Assembly: GCA_046539045.1 (NCBI GenBank)
Contig: JBKHHU010000026.1
Span: forward strand, 1 to 24,807
Direction of reading: 5' to 3'
Length of the DNA stretch: 24,807 nucleotides
DNA from: JBKHHU01 sp046539045
GTDB lineage: Bacteria; Planctomycetota; Phycisphaerae; SM23-33
How positions within the stretch are numbered: the stretch's first letter is position 1; every line of letters begins with the position of its first letter. The position numbers and the translations under genes were made by a program. Under the pieces are notes generated by a model that was not told the DNA's origin, did not search any database, and was given only the letters and a program-made list of their open reading frames with translations. Below are positions 15,964-22,919 of the stretch, piece after piece.

Positions 15964-16012
15964 GCGCGGCTCCTTCCTTGGAAACGTCGAACGTAACCCC
16001 GGTATTTCATTG

Positions 16013-16018
16013 ATTATA
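16013..16018 (-). promoter_or_regulatory. Possible -10 box of csrA
   Basis: A perfect TATAAT on the reverse strand lies about 50 nt before the csrA ATG, but I see no matching -35 box at the usual distance. Confidence 0.35.
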
Positions 16019-16063
16019 CGTGCAACTTTTGCCCGGAGGGGTACGATCCCTGACATCTAAGGG

Positions 16064-16545
16064 TATATATCGGCACAACCCGGCGTCAAGGTGAGTCAGA
16101 TTCGCCAAACGCCCGGATTTGCTGCTGTGTGGGCCCCGGTTTCACCGGCGCGATCCGCCTCACCACGCATTACGGGACGCGATCGGCAGGGTATTACAAC
16201 CGCAACCGGCAGCCCCGCCGAAGGCGTGTTGTAACTTCTTTAATTGTAGCCTTTTCCCCGCTGAGGAACGCGTGCAAAATCGGATTTTCGCCCCGGCCAG
16301 CTTCCGGGGTACCTGCTAACGGCCCCTTGGGGAAAGAATTAGCACGCGTAATCCCTTTCACTCCCATCAAGATCAGAAAAAAAGAATTTCCTCGATTTGC
16401 TGGACATTCATGTACGGTCTGCGCAGTTGGTTCCGGTCAGGATCACCGCACGAGACCGCATCCTGCGGCGCCGGCCGCGGCAGTGCCCTGCGGTCCGGAC
16501 AGCTTGTCGCTTGCGGCAGGACCTGCATTTCGCTACCCTTCCGGA
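16064..16545. other. Non-coding region with nested inverted repeats upstream of mtnA
   Basis: No gene is supported in about 480 nt. On the forward strand several inverted repeats are visible. TTACAAC (16194-16200) pairs with GTTGTAA (16228-16234), with inner CGC/GCG and CGGC/GCCG pairs, and is followed by a T-rich stretch. ACGCGTGC (16268-16275) pairs with GCACGCGT (16342-16349) and encloses a CCCCGG (16291-16296)/CCGGGG (16304-16309) hairpin. TGCTAA (16314-16319) pairs with TTAGCA (16339-16344), sharing three bases with the outer arm, so the two pairings exclude each other. The first may terminate a short transcript; the others could be an mRNA leader switch or a small RNA. No S-box signature is seen. 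Composition differs from the coding flanks, with A-rich stretches near 16375-16390. Confidence 0.4.
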
Positions 16546-17622
16546 ATGAACGACACCATCCAAGACATCCAGCCGCCCGTTCCGGTCGCCGAATGGATCG
16601 GAGACGCAGACACGGGCTTTCTCCGCCTGCTGGACCAGACGAAGCTGCCCACCGAGAAAACGTTCCTCGATTGCCGCACACCCGTCGACGTATGGGACGC
16701 GATTAAGCGCCTGGTTGTCCGCGGGGCGCCTGCCATCGGTGTGGCGGCTGGGTACGGCATGGTAATCGCCGCCCAGCGGATCGAACCCGATGGGGACACC
16801 CAAGCTGCATTGACGCAGGCAGGGGACTACCTCAACAGCTCCAGGCCGACGGCGGTGAATCTCAGCTGGGCGATCGGACGCTGTCTGGCCCGCGCCGGGC
16901 AGACGGAAGACGGGCTTGACGCGATCCGCCGGGCGCTGCTGGACGAAGCCAAGGCGATCCACCGGGAAGATCGCGAGCTTTGCGCAAAGATCGGCCGGTA
17001 CGCTGCCGAACTGATCAGGGACGGGCAGGGCGTCCTGACCCACTGCAACGCGGGGGCACTGGCAACGGGCGGGATCGGGACGGCCACCGCGGGCATGTAT
17101 GTCGCCAACGCCGCAGGGCGGAAGTTCACGGTGTTCTGCGACGAGACCAGGCCGTTGCTGCAGGGCAGCCGACTGACCGCCTGGGAACTGGACCAGGCGG
17201 GAATCGACGCGGTGCTGATCACCGACAACATGGCCGGGCAGGTGATGAAGGAGAAACGCGTCGACCTGATCATCGTCGGTGCCGATCGGATTGCTGCCAA
17301 TGGTGACGCCGCCAACAAGATCGGCACCTACGGAGTGGCTGTGCTGGCCGCCCGACACGGGATTCCGTTCTACGTGGCCGCCCCGTACAGCACGTTCGAT
17401 CTGTCGCTCGCGAGCGGTGATGATATCCCGATCGAGCAGCGTGCCGCCGACGAAATCACCAACGGGTTCGGCAAACGAACCGCTCCGGAAACGGTCAAAA
17501 CCTATTCCCCGGCCTTTGACGTCACGCCCGCTGAGCTGATCCAGGGCATCATTACCGATCGCGGGATCATCCAGCCGGTGACCGCAGAGAATGTTCGCCG
17601 GGTACTCGGCGTGGAGAACTGA
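16546..17622 (+). CDS. mtnA: S-methyl-5-thioribose-1-phosphate isomerase
   Basis: The 358-residue product belongs to the MtnA/aIF-2B-alpha family and isomerises methylthioribose-1-phosphate in methionine salvage. The catalytic cysteine, Cys167 in LTHCNAGALATGG, and acid Asp247 in GADRIAANGDAANKIGTY are present, together with VRGAPAIGVAAGYG near residue 60 and the substrate-loop segment CDETRPLLQGSRLTAWEL. This combination separates MtnA from eIF-2B relatives that lack these residues. ATG 16546 is where homology starts; the ribosome site is poor, so translation may depend on leader structure. Related sugar-phosphate isomerases (for example ribose-1,5-bisphosphate isomerase) share the fold, so the exact substrate is by family assignment. 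It may be co-transcribed with the gene 14 nt downstream. Confidence 0.93.
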   Translation: MNDTIQDIQPPVPVAEWIGDADTGFLRLLDQTKLPTEKTFLDCRTPVDVWDAIKRLVVRGAPAIGVAAGYGMVIAAQRIEPDGDTQAALTQAGDYLNSSRPTAVNLSWAIGRCLARAGQTEDGLDAIRRALLDEAKAIHREDRELCAKIGRYAAELIRDGQGVLTHCNAGALATGGIGTATAGMYVANAAGRKFTVFCDETRPLLQGSRLTAWELDQAGIDAVLITDNMAGQVMKEKRVDLIIVGADRIAANGDAANKIGTYGVAVLAARHGIPFYVAAPYSTFDLSLASGDDIPIEQRAADEITNGFGKRTAPETVKTYSPAFDVTPAELIQGIITDRGIIQPVTAENVRRVLGVEN

Positions 17623-17636
17623 AGACCATCATCCGC

Positions 17637-18509
17637 ATGAACTGCAGACTGCTTATCGTCGCGTTTTTCCTGCTGGTCGGCGGGGTTTCCGTCGGCCTCG
17701 GCGCGGAGGATGCGCCGCGTCCCTACGAGCTGAAGCTCTTCGGAGATTACTCGCTGTTCCGGCTGCGGACACCGGAGGGACAGCAGCCATTCCGGCTGCG
17801 CGAAGGCCCGGACGGGAAGCAGCGACGGGAGTTCATCGGCGTCCATGCGATCGTCAAGAAGCTCGCCCCGTATAAACACATCGATCTGATCATCAACCTG
17901 TCCTCCTACGCGACGCACGACGAGCGGTACATCGTCGGCAAGACGCTTCGCGGGTGGTTCATCTTCGATACGCATCAGCCGCTCGAGCCCGTTTCGAGCC
18001 GTCCGACAACGGCAGGGGCGCCGACCACCCAGCCGGAGCCGACCACGCGAAGCTACGTATTCCAGAAGCTCAAGGCCATCACCTACTATCCGCGGGAGTC
18101 GTTGTGGCGGGACGCGCTGGCCGACGAGGGCATCCCGCGTGATATCGAACTGCTGGAACCGGACGCGGTGGCTGCCACTCGCCCGAACCGGCAGATCCGG
18201 CCCTGGGAGTACAGGCGGATGGGCGGGATGTTCGGTCTTCCGGATGAGCGTCTGGCGGTGTATTTCGTGCTGCTCGCACTGGGAGTGGGATTTGTGGTGG
18301 GGCTGTTCCTGAACTTCCAGCAGTCGCCCTGGGTTCTGGGGTTGATGTTGGGGCTGGCCTGCGTGGTGGTGTGCTGGTACCTGATGGGGCCGATCCATCT
18401 GTGGCTGGCGATCGGGATCCTCGCCACGCCCCTGCTGACGACCCTGGCGGTGTATTTCGGGGCGGCCATTCACGAGGGCCTGCTGCGTCTGGTGAGCAGC
18501 AGCAACTGA
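17637..18509 (+). CDS. Membrane protein of unknown function with exported N-terminal region
   Basis: I do not recognise this 290-residue product. It begins with a signal peptide (core about residues 4-18, cleavage near GLGAEDA). Residues about 24-200 form a soluble, probably periplasmic region containing a Thr/Pro-rich linker near 124-140, and the C-terminus has three hydrophobic helices at about 207-228, 232-252 and 255-275. It starts 14 nt after mtnA with no strong ribosome site, suggesting coupling, and the mscS-type gene follows 94 nt later. The soluble region contains many Tyr/Arg pairs and recurring YLRRM-like pieces, but no catalytic motif is evident. An envelope role, perhaps linked to the downstream channel, is only inferred from position. 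Confidence 0.7.
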   Translation: MNCRLLIVAFFLLVGGVSVGLGAEDAPRPYELKLFGDYSLFRLRTPEGQQPFRLREGPDGKQRREFIGVHAIVKKLAPYKHIDLIINLSSYATHDERYIVGKTLRGWFIFDTHQPLEPVSSRPTTAGAPTTQPEPTTRSYVFQKLKAITYYPRESLWRDALADEGIPRDIELLEPDAVAATRPNRQIRPWEYRRMGGMFGLPDERLAVYFVLLALGVGFVVGLFLNFQQSPWVLGLMLGLACVVVCWYLMGPIHLWLAIGILATPLLTTLAVYFGAAIHEGLLRLVSSSN

Positions 18510-18603
18510 TCGCCCGCCGGGCAGGAGTTGATTGTAGATGTTGGGCAGGGGCCGGCGGTGACATAGGATTCTCCATCAGCGGTCTTAACTGAAGGAGAGG
18601 CCT

Positions 18604-19614
18604 TTGCTTCCGGCGCCGATAGTTGCACTGCTTGCGCATACCACACAGGCGACGACCACTCAGGCTACCACCAAGCCGGTCGACCCGCCGGACGATCCGG
18701 TGAGCGCCGCGACCTGGATCTGGGCGACCGTGGTGGGTATCTGGCACGGCTTCCTGGCCCATATCCCGCTGATTATCGGGGCGTTGCTGGTCCTGATCAT
18801 CACTGGAATCGTGGCGTCACTGGTGAAGACATGGTTGCGCCGCTTCTTCTCGAAGTTCGACTTTCGCGATTCGCTCAAGGAATTGCTCAACCGCCTGATC
18901 CGCATCGCGATCTGGATTACCGGAATTCTCATCGCGGCGATGGTGCTGTTCCCGAACCTGACCCCCGCCAGCGCGTTGACGGCTTTGGGATTGGGCACGG
19001 TCGCCATCGGCTTCGCGTTCAAGGACATCTTTGAGAACTTCTTTGCCGGCATCCTGATTCTCTGGCGATTCCCCATTGAAAAAGGCGACTTTCTCGAGGT
19101 CGAGGGTCAGCACGTCGACGGGCAGGTCGAGGAGATCAACATCCGCAACACGCACATCCGGACGGTCTCAGATGAGTTGATCGTGGTACCCAACGCGTTG
19201 CTGTACAAGAACCCGGTGAAGGTGCTGACCAATAGGCCGATCCGTCGCGACCTGGTGATTGCGGGCGTCGACTACGACGACGATCTGGATAAAGCCGCGG
19301 AGATTATCCGCAAGGCGGTAGAGAAGTGCGAAACCGTCAGTGACCAGAAGAAGATCCAGGTGCTCGTGACGGAACTTGGCGCCAGCAGCGTCAACTTCGA
19401 GGTCGCGTGGTGGACCCGCCCGACGCCGCTGTCCGTTCGCGAATCCCGCGACGAGGTCATTCGAAGCGTCAAACGCGACCTGGACAACGCGAACATCACC
19501 ATCCCGTTCCCGCAGCGTACGCATTCGTTCAAGGACACCGTGCCGTTCCAGCGAATGGGCGGCAACGGCAATGGCAACGGCAACGGCAGCGGGCAGGCGG
19601 AGGGCTCAGAATAA
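18604..19614 (+). CDS. MscS-family mechanosensitive ion channel
   Basis: The 336-residue product has helices at about 50-72 (IPLIIGALLVLIITGIVASLV), 97-114 and the pore-lining TM3 at 117-150, which contains the family pattern ALGLGTVAIGFAFKDIFENFFAG. A beta domain follows (EGQHVDGQVEEINIRNTHIRT) and then the alpha/beta C-terminal domain. MscS channels open under membrane tension and release solutes on osmotic downshock. The start is a TTG at 18604: AAGGAG ends 7 nt before it and no ATG/GTG with a ribosome site fits. The first 35 residues are Thr/Pro-rich. The C-terminus carries a low-complexity Gly-Asn run from a hexanucleotide repeat. The final 15 residues are not conserved-looking. Confidence 0.92.
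   Translation: MLPAPIVALLAHTTQATTTQATTKPVDPPDDPVSAATWIWATVVGIWHGFLAHIPLIIGALLVLIITGIVASLVKTWLRRFFSKFDFRDSLKELLNRLIRIAIWITGILIAAMVLFPNLTPASALTALGLGTVAIGFAFKDIFENFFAGILILWRFPIEKGDFLEVEGQHVDGQVEEINIRNTHIRTVSDELIVVPNALLYKNPVKVLTNRPIRRDLVIAGVDYDDDLDKAAEIIRKAVEKCETVSDQKKIQVLVTELGASSVNFEVAWWTRPTPLSVRESRDEVIRSVKRDLDNANITIPFPQRTHSFKDTVPFQRMGGNGNGNGNGSGQAEGSE
19561..19590 (+). repeat. Hexanucleotide repeat in the mscS-type gene (Gly-Asn tail)
   Basis: Five tandem copies of GGCAAC (two with one substitution, GGCAAT and GGCAGC) encode GNGNGNGNGS near the channel C-terminus. Such repeats change length easily by slippage; being six bases long, changes stay in frame. Confidence 0.8.
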
Positions 19615-19739
19615 AATGCCCGCGCCGAAGTCCACCGGTCCTGCCAGGGTTCCGGGAGTGACATTCGACGCGGGTTCCGGTTCCAAGCGGTTTGGTGCCG
19701 GGCACAACTCTCCCCCAAAGCTGCACCGGGCAGGTTGTT

Positions 19740-20507
19740 CTATTCCTCGGCCGGTCGCCGGCTGGCGAGGGCCTGCCTGTGCAGGCGCTGGAGAACGCCT
19801 CTGGCCCCGGCCTGCAGGTCGGTCAGCGCTTCATCGGGGGTCTCCCGCGAGAGCTTGTCGGCCTGGATCTGCTTGAAGGCGGCTGGGTAGGTCCGTTTCT
19901 TGTGCGAGTCCCCACTGGCGGTGCCGAGAATCATCCCGGTCCGCACATCGACCAGCGCCGCCTGCATCACCGTCCTGTGTTCGTACACGTTCCCGGGCAC
20001 CAGGAAAAGCCCCACGCCGGTCCAGTACAACGCGGCCGCGTCGTTGTAGTTGTCCACCGAGCTGTCGGTCTTCACGTACGCCAGCAGCAGCTCGCACTGC
20101 ATCTGGGCGGCGGCCTGCCGCAACTGCTTCATTGTCACGCTACCGTTGGGCTGGTTCATCGACAGCGAGGTAACCGGGCTGATCCCGGTGAACTGGTCCA
20201 TCTCCTCCACCGTCTCGTTCCACCGCTCCATCTCGTCGGCAGAGATGTCCGCCAGGTGGAACTGCTGCCCGTACGGGCTTTCCAGCCGCGCCAGGGCGAT
20301 GCTCGTCGGCAGATTCACTTTCACATTCGCGTCCAGCAGTTTGGCGATGTCTCCGTCAGTCAGCTCGTTCCGCAGCCGTTCGGCAGTTTCCTCGTCCACG
20401 AACCCGCCACGGGCAAAATCTACCTGTTTCATGCTCAACTTGTTGTGCGTCCCGCATCCGGCGAAGACCATCAGACCCAGCAGCACAGCTACTATCAGCC
20501 CTTTCAT
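19740..20507 (-). CDS. Predicted lipoprotein of unknown function
   Basis: The product (about 255 residues from ATG 20507) starts MKGLIVAVLLGLMVFAGCG, a signal peptide with lipobox FAGC, so it should be lipid-anchored at Cys17-18. A two-codon earlier ATG at 20510 is also possible; AAAGGGG lies just upstream of both. Later it has a segment with a hydrophobic core LYWTGVGLFLVPGNVYEH and a beta-hairpin like VMQAALVDVRTGMILGTASG. I see no enzyme motif and do not recognise the family. It points away from the ECF sigma operon across a 228-nt region with a strong palindrome, so it may be a target or partner of that sigma factor; this is positional inference. Confidence 0.75.
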   Translation of the reverse strand: MKGLIVAVLLGLMVFAGCGTHNKLSMKQVDFARGGFVDEETAERLRNELTDGDIAKLLDANVKVNLPTSIALARLESPYGQQFHLADISADEMERWNETVEEMDQFTGISPVTSLSMNQPNGSVTMKQLRQAAAQMQCELLLAYVKTDSSVDNYNDAAALYWTGVGLFLVPGNVYEHRTVMQAALVDVRTGMILGTASGDSHKKRTYPAAFKQIQADKLSRETPDEALTDLQAGARGVLQRLHRQALASRRPAEE

Positions 20508-20573
20508 CATTTCCCCTTTCGATAAGTTCCTTTGCTTTTCCAACGTCTCTTCCGCGAACTACTACCCGCCGGG

Positions 20574-20588
20574 CGGGTCTCTGCGCAG
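20574..20588. promoter_or_regulatory. Perfect palindrome in the lipoprotein/ECF divergent region
   Basis: ACCCGCC (20574-20580), a single G, and GGCGGGT (20582-20588) form a perfect 7-bp inverted repeat, 67 nt upstream of the lipoprotein start. A dimeric regulator could bind here, or it could form a hairpin in the lipoprotein leader. The base composition is GC-rich, so chance cannot be excluded. Confidence 0.4.
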
Positions 20589-20734
20589 CAATCGATGCAG
20601 AAATGCGGAAGAAGATGATCTTGCGATGCTTTCGCGGCGGTTGAAATCGCCTGCTTCCGGAAATGTTCATTGACGAACAGCCCTGCCGTGGGCAAGAATC
20701 TTCCCGATCCGAAATGAAGAGCAGGGGAGCGTGC

Positions 20735-21289
20735 GTGGAGAACCAGGAACGGAAGTGGATTCAACAGTGCCTCGACGGAGACGCCTCCGCTTTCGACGCG
20801 CTGTACCACGCGCACTGTCGGCGGGTGAAAGGCTACCTGCTCCGGAGCGGCTTTTCCTCGAATGACGCCGACGACCTGACGCAGGAAACCTTTCTCCGGG
20901 TCTATCGCAGCCTGCACACCTTCGACCCCGACCGCGGGAAGTTCCGTTACTGGTTGAGCACGATCGCCAAAAACGTTGCCCGCAAACAGTGGGCCCGGCG
21001 GGCGCAGCCGGACAGTTTCGATCCGGAGCTGGCAGAGGAGATGTTCGCCGGGACGGACAACCCACACCACGATGCTGCCGACGCGGAGGAACTGGCTGCT
21101 CTGTCCGACTGCATCGGCAAACTGCCCGACCAGCTGCAGCAGGTCGTGCACCTGCGGTTTGTGCAGGGGTTGACCACCCGCGGCGTGGCAGCAGAGATGG
21201 GCATGGCCGAGGCGACGGTCCGCCTTCGGCTCCAGACGGCTCGCGGCCTGTTGAGCCGCTGTCTGGGCGACAAAGGAGTTCTCGAATGA
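20735..21289 (+). CDS. ECF-type RNA polymerase sigma factor
   Basis: The 184-residue product (from GTG 20735) has the two-domain layout of extracytoplasmic-function sigma factors. Region 2 is at about residues 12-80 (DALYHAHCRRVKGYLLRSG, then DADDLTQETFLRVYRSL and KFRYWLSTIAKNVARKQW), and region 4 at about 118-170 (LPDQLQQVVHLRFVQGLTTRGVAAEMGMAEATVRLRLQ, shown in parts). It directs RNA polymerase to a limited set of promoters. GTG is chosen over ATG 20663 because AGGGGAG ends 5 nt before it. Its stop overlaps the start of a small ORF. No zinc anti-sigma gene follows; the transmembrane coiled-coil protein downstream is the likely partner. The gene begins the operon; its promoter lies in the divergent region but is not recognised. 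Confidence 0.92.
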   Translation: MENQERKWIQQCLDGDASAFDALYHAHCRRVKGYLLRSGFSSNDADDLTQETFLRVYRSLHTFDPDRGKFRYWLSTIAKNVARKQWARRAQPDSFDPELAEEMFAGTDNPHHDAADAEELAALSDCIGKLPDQLQQVVHLRFVQGLTTRGVAAEMGMAEATVRLRLQTARGLLSRCLGDKGVLE

Positions 21290-21369
21290 CCGGGAACTCC
21301 AAAAAACTGCGCGCAGCGGACATGCCGGGGTATATGCCGATGGAGAAAGAACATGTCTCCCGATCATAA
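21286..21369 (+). CDS. Small ORF (27 codons) coupled to the ECF sigma gene
   Basis: ATG 21286 overlaps the sigma stop as ATGA, and AAAGGAG (21272-21278) lies 7 nt before it, an ideal ribosome site better than that of most genes here. The product, starting MTGNSKKLRAADMPGYM, is 27 residues, basic at the N-terminus, and ends (TAA 21367-21369) 17 nt inside the next gene, whose ATG 21353 lies in another frame. Translation would couple the sigma factor to the coiled-coil gene. It may be a true small protein or a regulatory reading frame; without homologs it cannot be decided. Function unknown. Confidence 0.45.
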   Translation: MTGNSKKLRAADMPGYMPMEKEHVSRS

Positions 21370-22462
21370 TCAACGCAAAGACCGTACGGAGCGGTTGTTG
21401 CGGCAATGGGGCGCCGAAGAGTACATGCGGCGGGTCGATCCGCCGGCTCCGCCCCAACTTGCCGACGCGGGCAGTCCGCGCCGGCGTGCCACACCAACCT
21501 GGCTGCGATGGCTGCCGACCGCCGCTGCCGCTGCTCTGCTGATCGGCGCGATGGTGGTGTACTTCTCGCGCCCGGACCAGCCGAGGCCCGAGCCGACTGG
21601 GCCCGACCCGAGCGTCGCCCGCCTGAAGACCCAACTCCGCCAGGCGGAAAACGAGGCAGCGAAGTTGCGGAGCGGGCTGAACAAAAATCGCAGGGCGCTG
21701 GCGCTGGTGCGGGACGATCGGGACAGGCTTCAATTGCAGGTGGAGCGACTGGAGGAGGCGAGCCGCTCGGCGGACCAGGCGCTGGCCCAGTCACTGAAAC
21801 AGAGTCGGGAGCAGCTGACCGGCCGCTACGAGAAGGAGCTGGGGGAGCTGGCCAACGCCCTGGTCGAGCAGCAGAACCTGCTGGAGTCAGAGCGGCAGCG
21901 TGTTCGCACGCTCAAGCAGTATGTCCAGCGGGCGGATGCGGCCATGGAACAGATCGCCGCCGCACGCGACGACGCACAGAAGCGCAACCGGGTTCTGCAG
22001 TCCCGACTGGAGGAACTCCGGGACGATTATGACAAGGCGCTCATCGCCCATCGCAAGGCGGCCGGAAAACTGGCCGATCTGCGCCATCAGCGGGACAAAT
22101 GGATGGAGGATTTCCAGGGTGTCTACCTCGCAGCCGCGGCGCCGGGCGAGTCCGGATTGATGGCTCGCAAGACGGCCCTGCGACGAACGCGGATTCTGTC
22201 CCGGTTGATGCGGGTCCGCCGCAACGCAGCAAGCGTTACCACGGTGCGTCTGCTGGAAACCGTCGAGGTCGTCCTGACGCGGCTGGACATGATCAACCCG
22301 GACATACATGCCGAGTCCGAGGCGTTCGCTCAGTTGGTGGAGGAAAGCGACGTGATGGAAACGATCGATTCCATCCTCGCCAGCCGTGGGGAGCATCAGC
22401 CCATGCGTTCGCTTCTTTTCGAGGTCAAGCTGCTGCTGAAGGGGGTCGAAGATGTTGCGTAA
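21353..22462 (+). CDS. Single-pass membrane coiled-coil protein, possible anti-sigma factor
   Basis: The 369-residue product has a short basic cytoplasmic part (residues 1-54, with RTERLLRQWGAEEYMRRVDPP), one membrane helix at about 55-71 and a long periplasmic region. Residues about 85-265 are Ala/Arg/Glu/Leu-rich heptads (for example RLKTQLRQAENEAAKLRSG), a clear coiled coil; the last 100 residues are helical and less regular. Being second or third in an ECF operon with a cytoplasmic tail and a membrane helix is the usual layout of an anti-sigma factor, but no zinc anti-sigma (HxxxCxxC) or FecR motif is seen. ATG 21353 has GGAG 8 nt upstream. It overlaps the next gene by 11 nt. The role is inferred from context. 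Confidence 0.75.
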   Translation: MSPDHNQRKDRTERLLRQWGAEEYMRRVDPPAPPQLADAGSPRRRATPTWLRWLPTAAAAALLIGAMVVYFSRPDQPRPEPTGPDPSVARLKTQLRQAENEAAKLRSGLNKNRRALALVRDDRDRLQLQVERLEEASRSADQALAQSLKQSREQLTGRYEKELGELANALVEQQNLLESERQRVRTLKQYVQRADAAMEQIAAARDDAQKRNRVLQSRLEELRDDYDKALIAHRKAAGKLADLRHQRDKWMEDFQGVYLAAAAPGESGLMARKTALRRTRILSRLMRVRRNAASVTTVRLLETVEVVLTRLDMINPDIHAESEAFAQLVEESDVMETIDSILASRGEHQPMRSLLFEVKLLLKGVEDVA

Positions 22463-22919
22463 TCCGCCTGTGGTGCTTGCGATTCTGGCGGCGGCGTTTC
22501 TGATCGGCTGCGGGTCCCGAGCATATCTGCCGGAACAGATGCCCGCAGGCACTGCGGCCGCGACGCAGGATGCGGCTGCGGAAACCCAGCCGGCGCCCGC
22601 CCACGTCACGGCCCAGAACATCGAGTATTTCAATCACGCGGTGGAGTTGACGTCCAAGCGGGAGTACGTCCGGGCCGCCGAGGCCTTTGCCGATCTGCTG
22701 CAGCGTTTCCAGAAGACGCAGAACCGCCAGTATCTGCCCCAGACGCTGTTCTGGCTGGGCTTTACTTACGAAAAGCTCGGGAAGGAGCAGCAGGCCCGCG
22801 CGGCGTATCTCCGACTGCTGGAAGAGTTTCCCGAATCCGAGGCGGCTGGGCATGCGCGCCGACGGTTTCTGCCGTTGCGGCAGGAGCAGTCCGGTCGGCA
22901 AGAGACGAACCGACTCTAG
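22452..22919 (+). CDS. TPR-containing lipoprotein
   Basis: The 155-residue product starts with a signal peptide ending in lipobox FLIGC (Cys about residue 20) and an Ala/Thr/Pro-rich linker. Two or three TPR-like helix pairs follow (EYFNHAVELTSKREYVRAAEAFADLLQRF and YLPQTLFWLGFTYEKLGKEQQARAAYLRLLEEFPESEAAGHA, in parts), resembling the YbgF/CpoB-type outer-membrane TPR repeats. It may bind an envelope protein. It overlaps the coiled-coil gene by 11 nt, with AAGGGGG 7 nt before the ATG, and closes the ECF operon. Its stop codon shares the CTAG palindrome with the stop of the opposite GHMP kinase gene. Confidence 0.82.
   Translation: MLRNPPVVLAILAAAFLIGCGSRAYLPEQMPAGTAAATQDAAAETQPAPAHVTAQNIEYFNHAVELTSKREYVRAAEAFADLLQRFQKTQNRQYLPQTLFWLGFTYEKLGKEQQARAAYLRLLEEFPESEAAGHARRRFLPLRQEQSGRQETNRL

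Noticed and set aside
16129..16545. N-terminal extension of mtnA from a GTG
   Set aside because: The extra 139 codons are Pro/Arg-rich with no homology and lie over the inverted repeats; MtnA homology starts at 16546.
16064..16545. S-box (SAM-I) riboswitch before mtnA
   Set aside because: mtn genes are S-box controlled in Firmicutes, but the conserved S-box core and kink-turn sequence were not found here.
20663..20734. Longer start for the sigma factor
   Set aside because: No ribosome site before the ATGs there; AGGGGAG precedes GTG 20735 and region 2 starts soon after.
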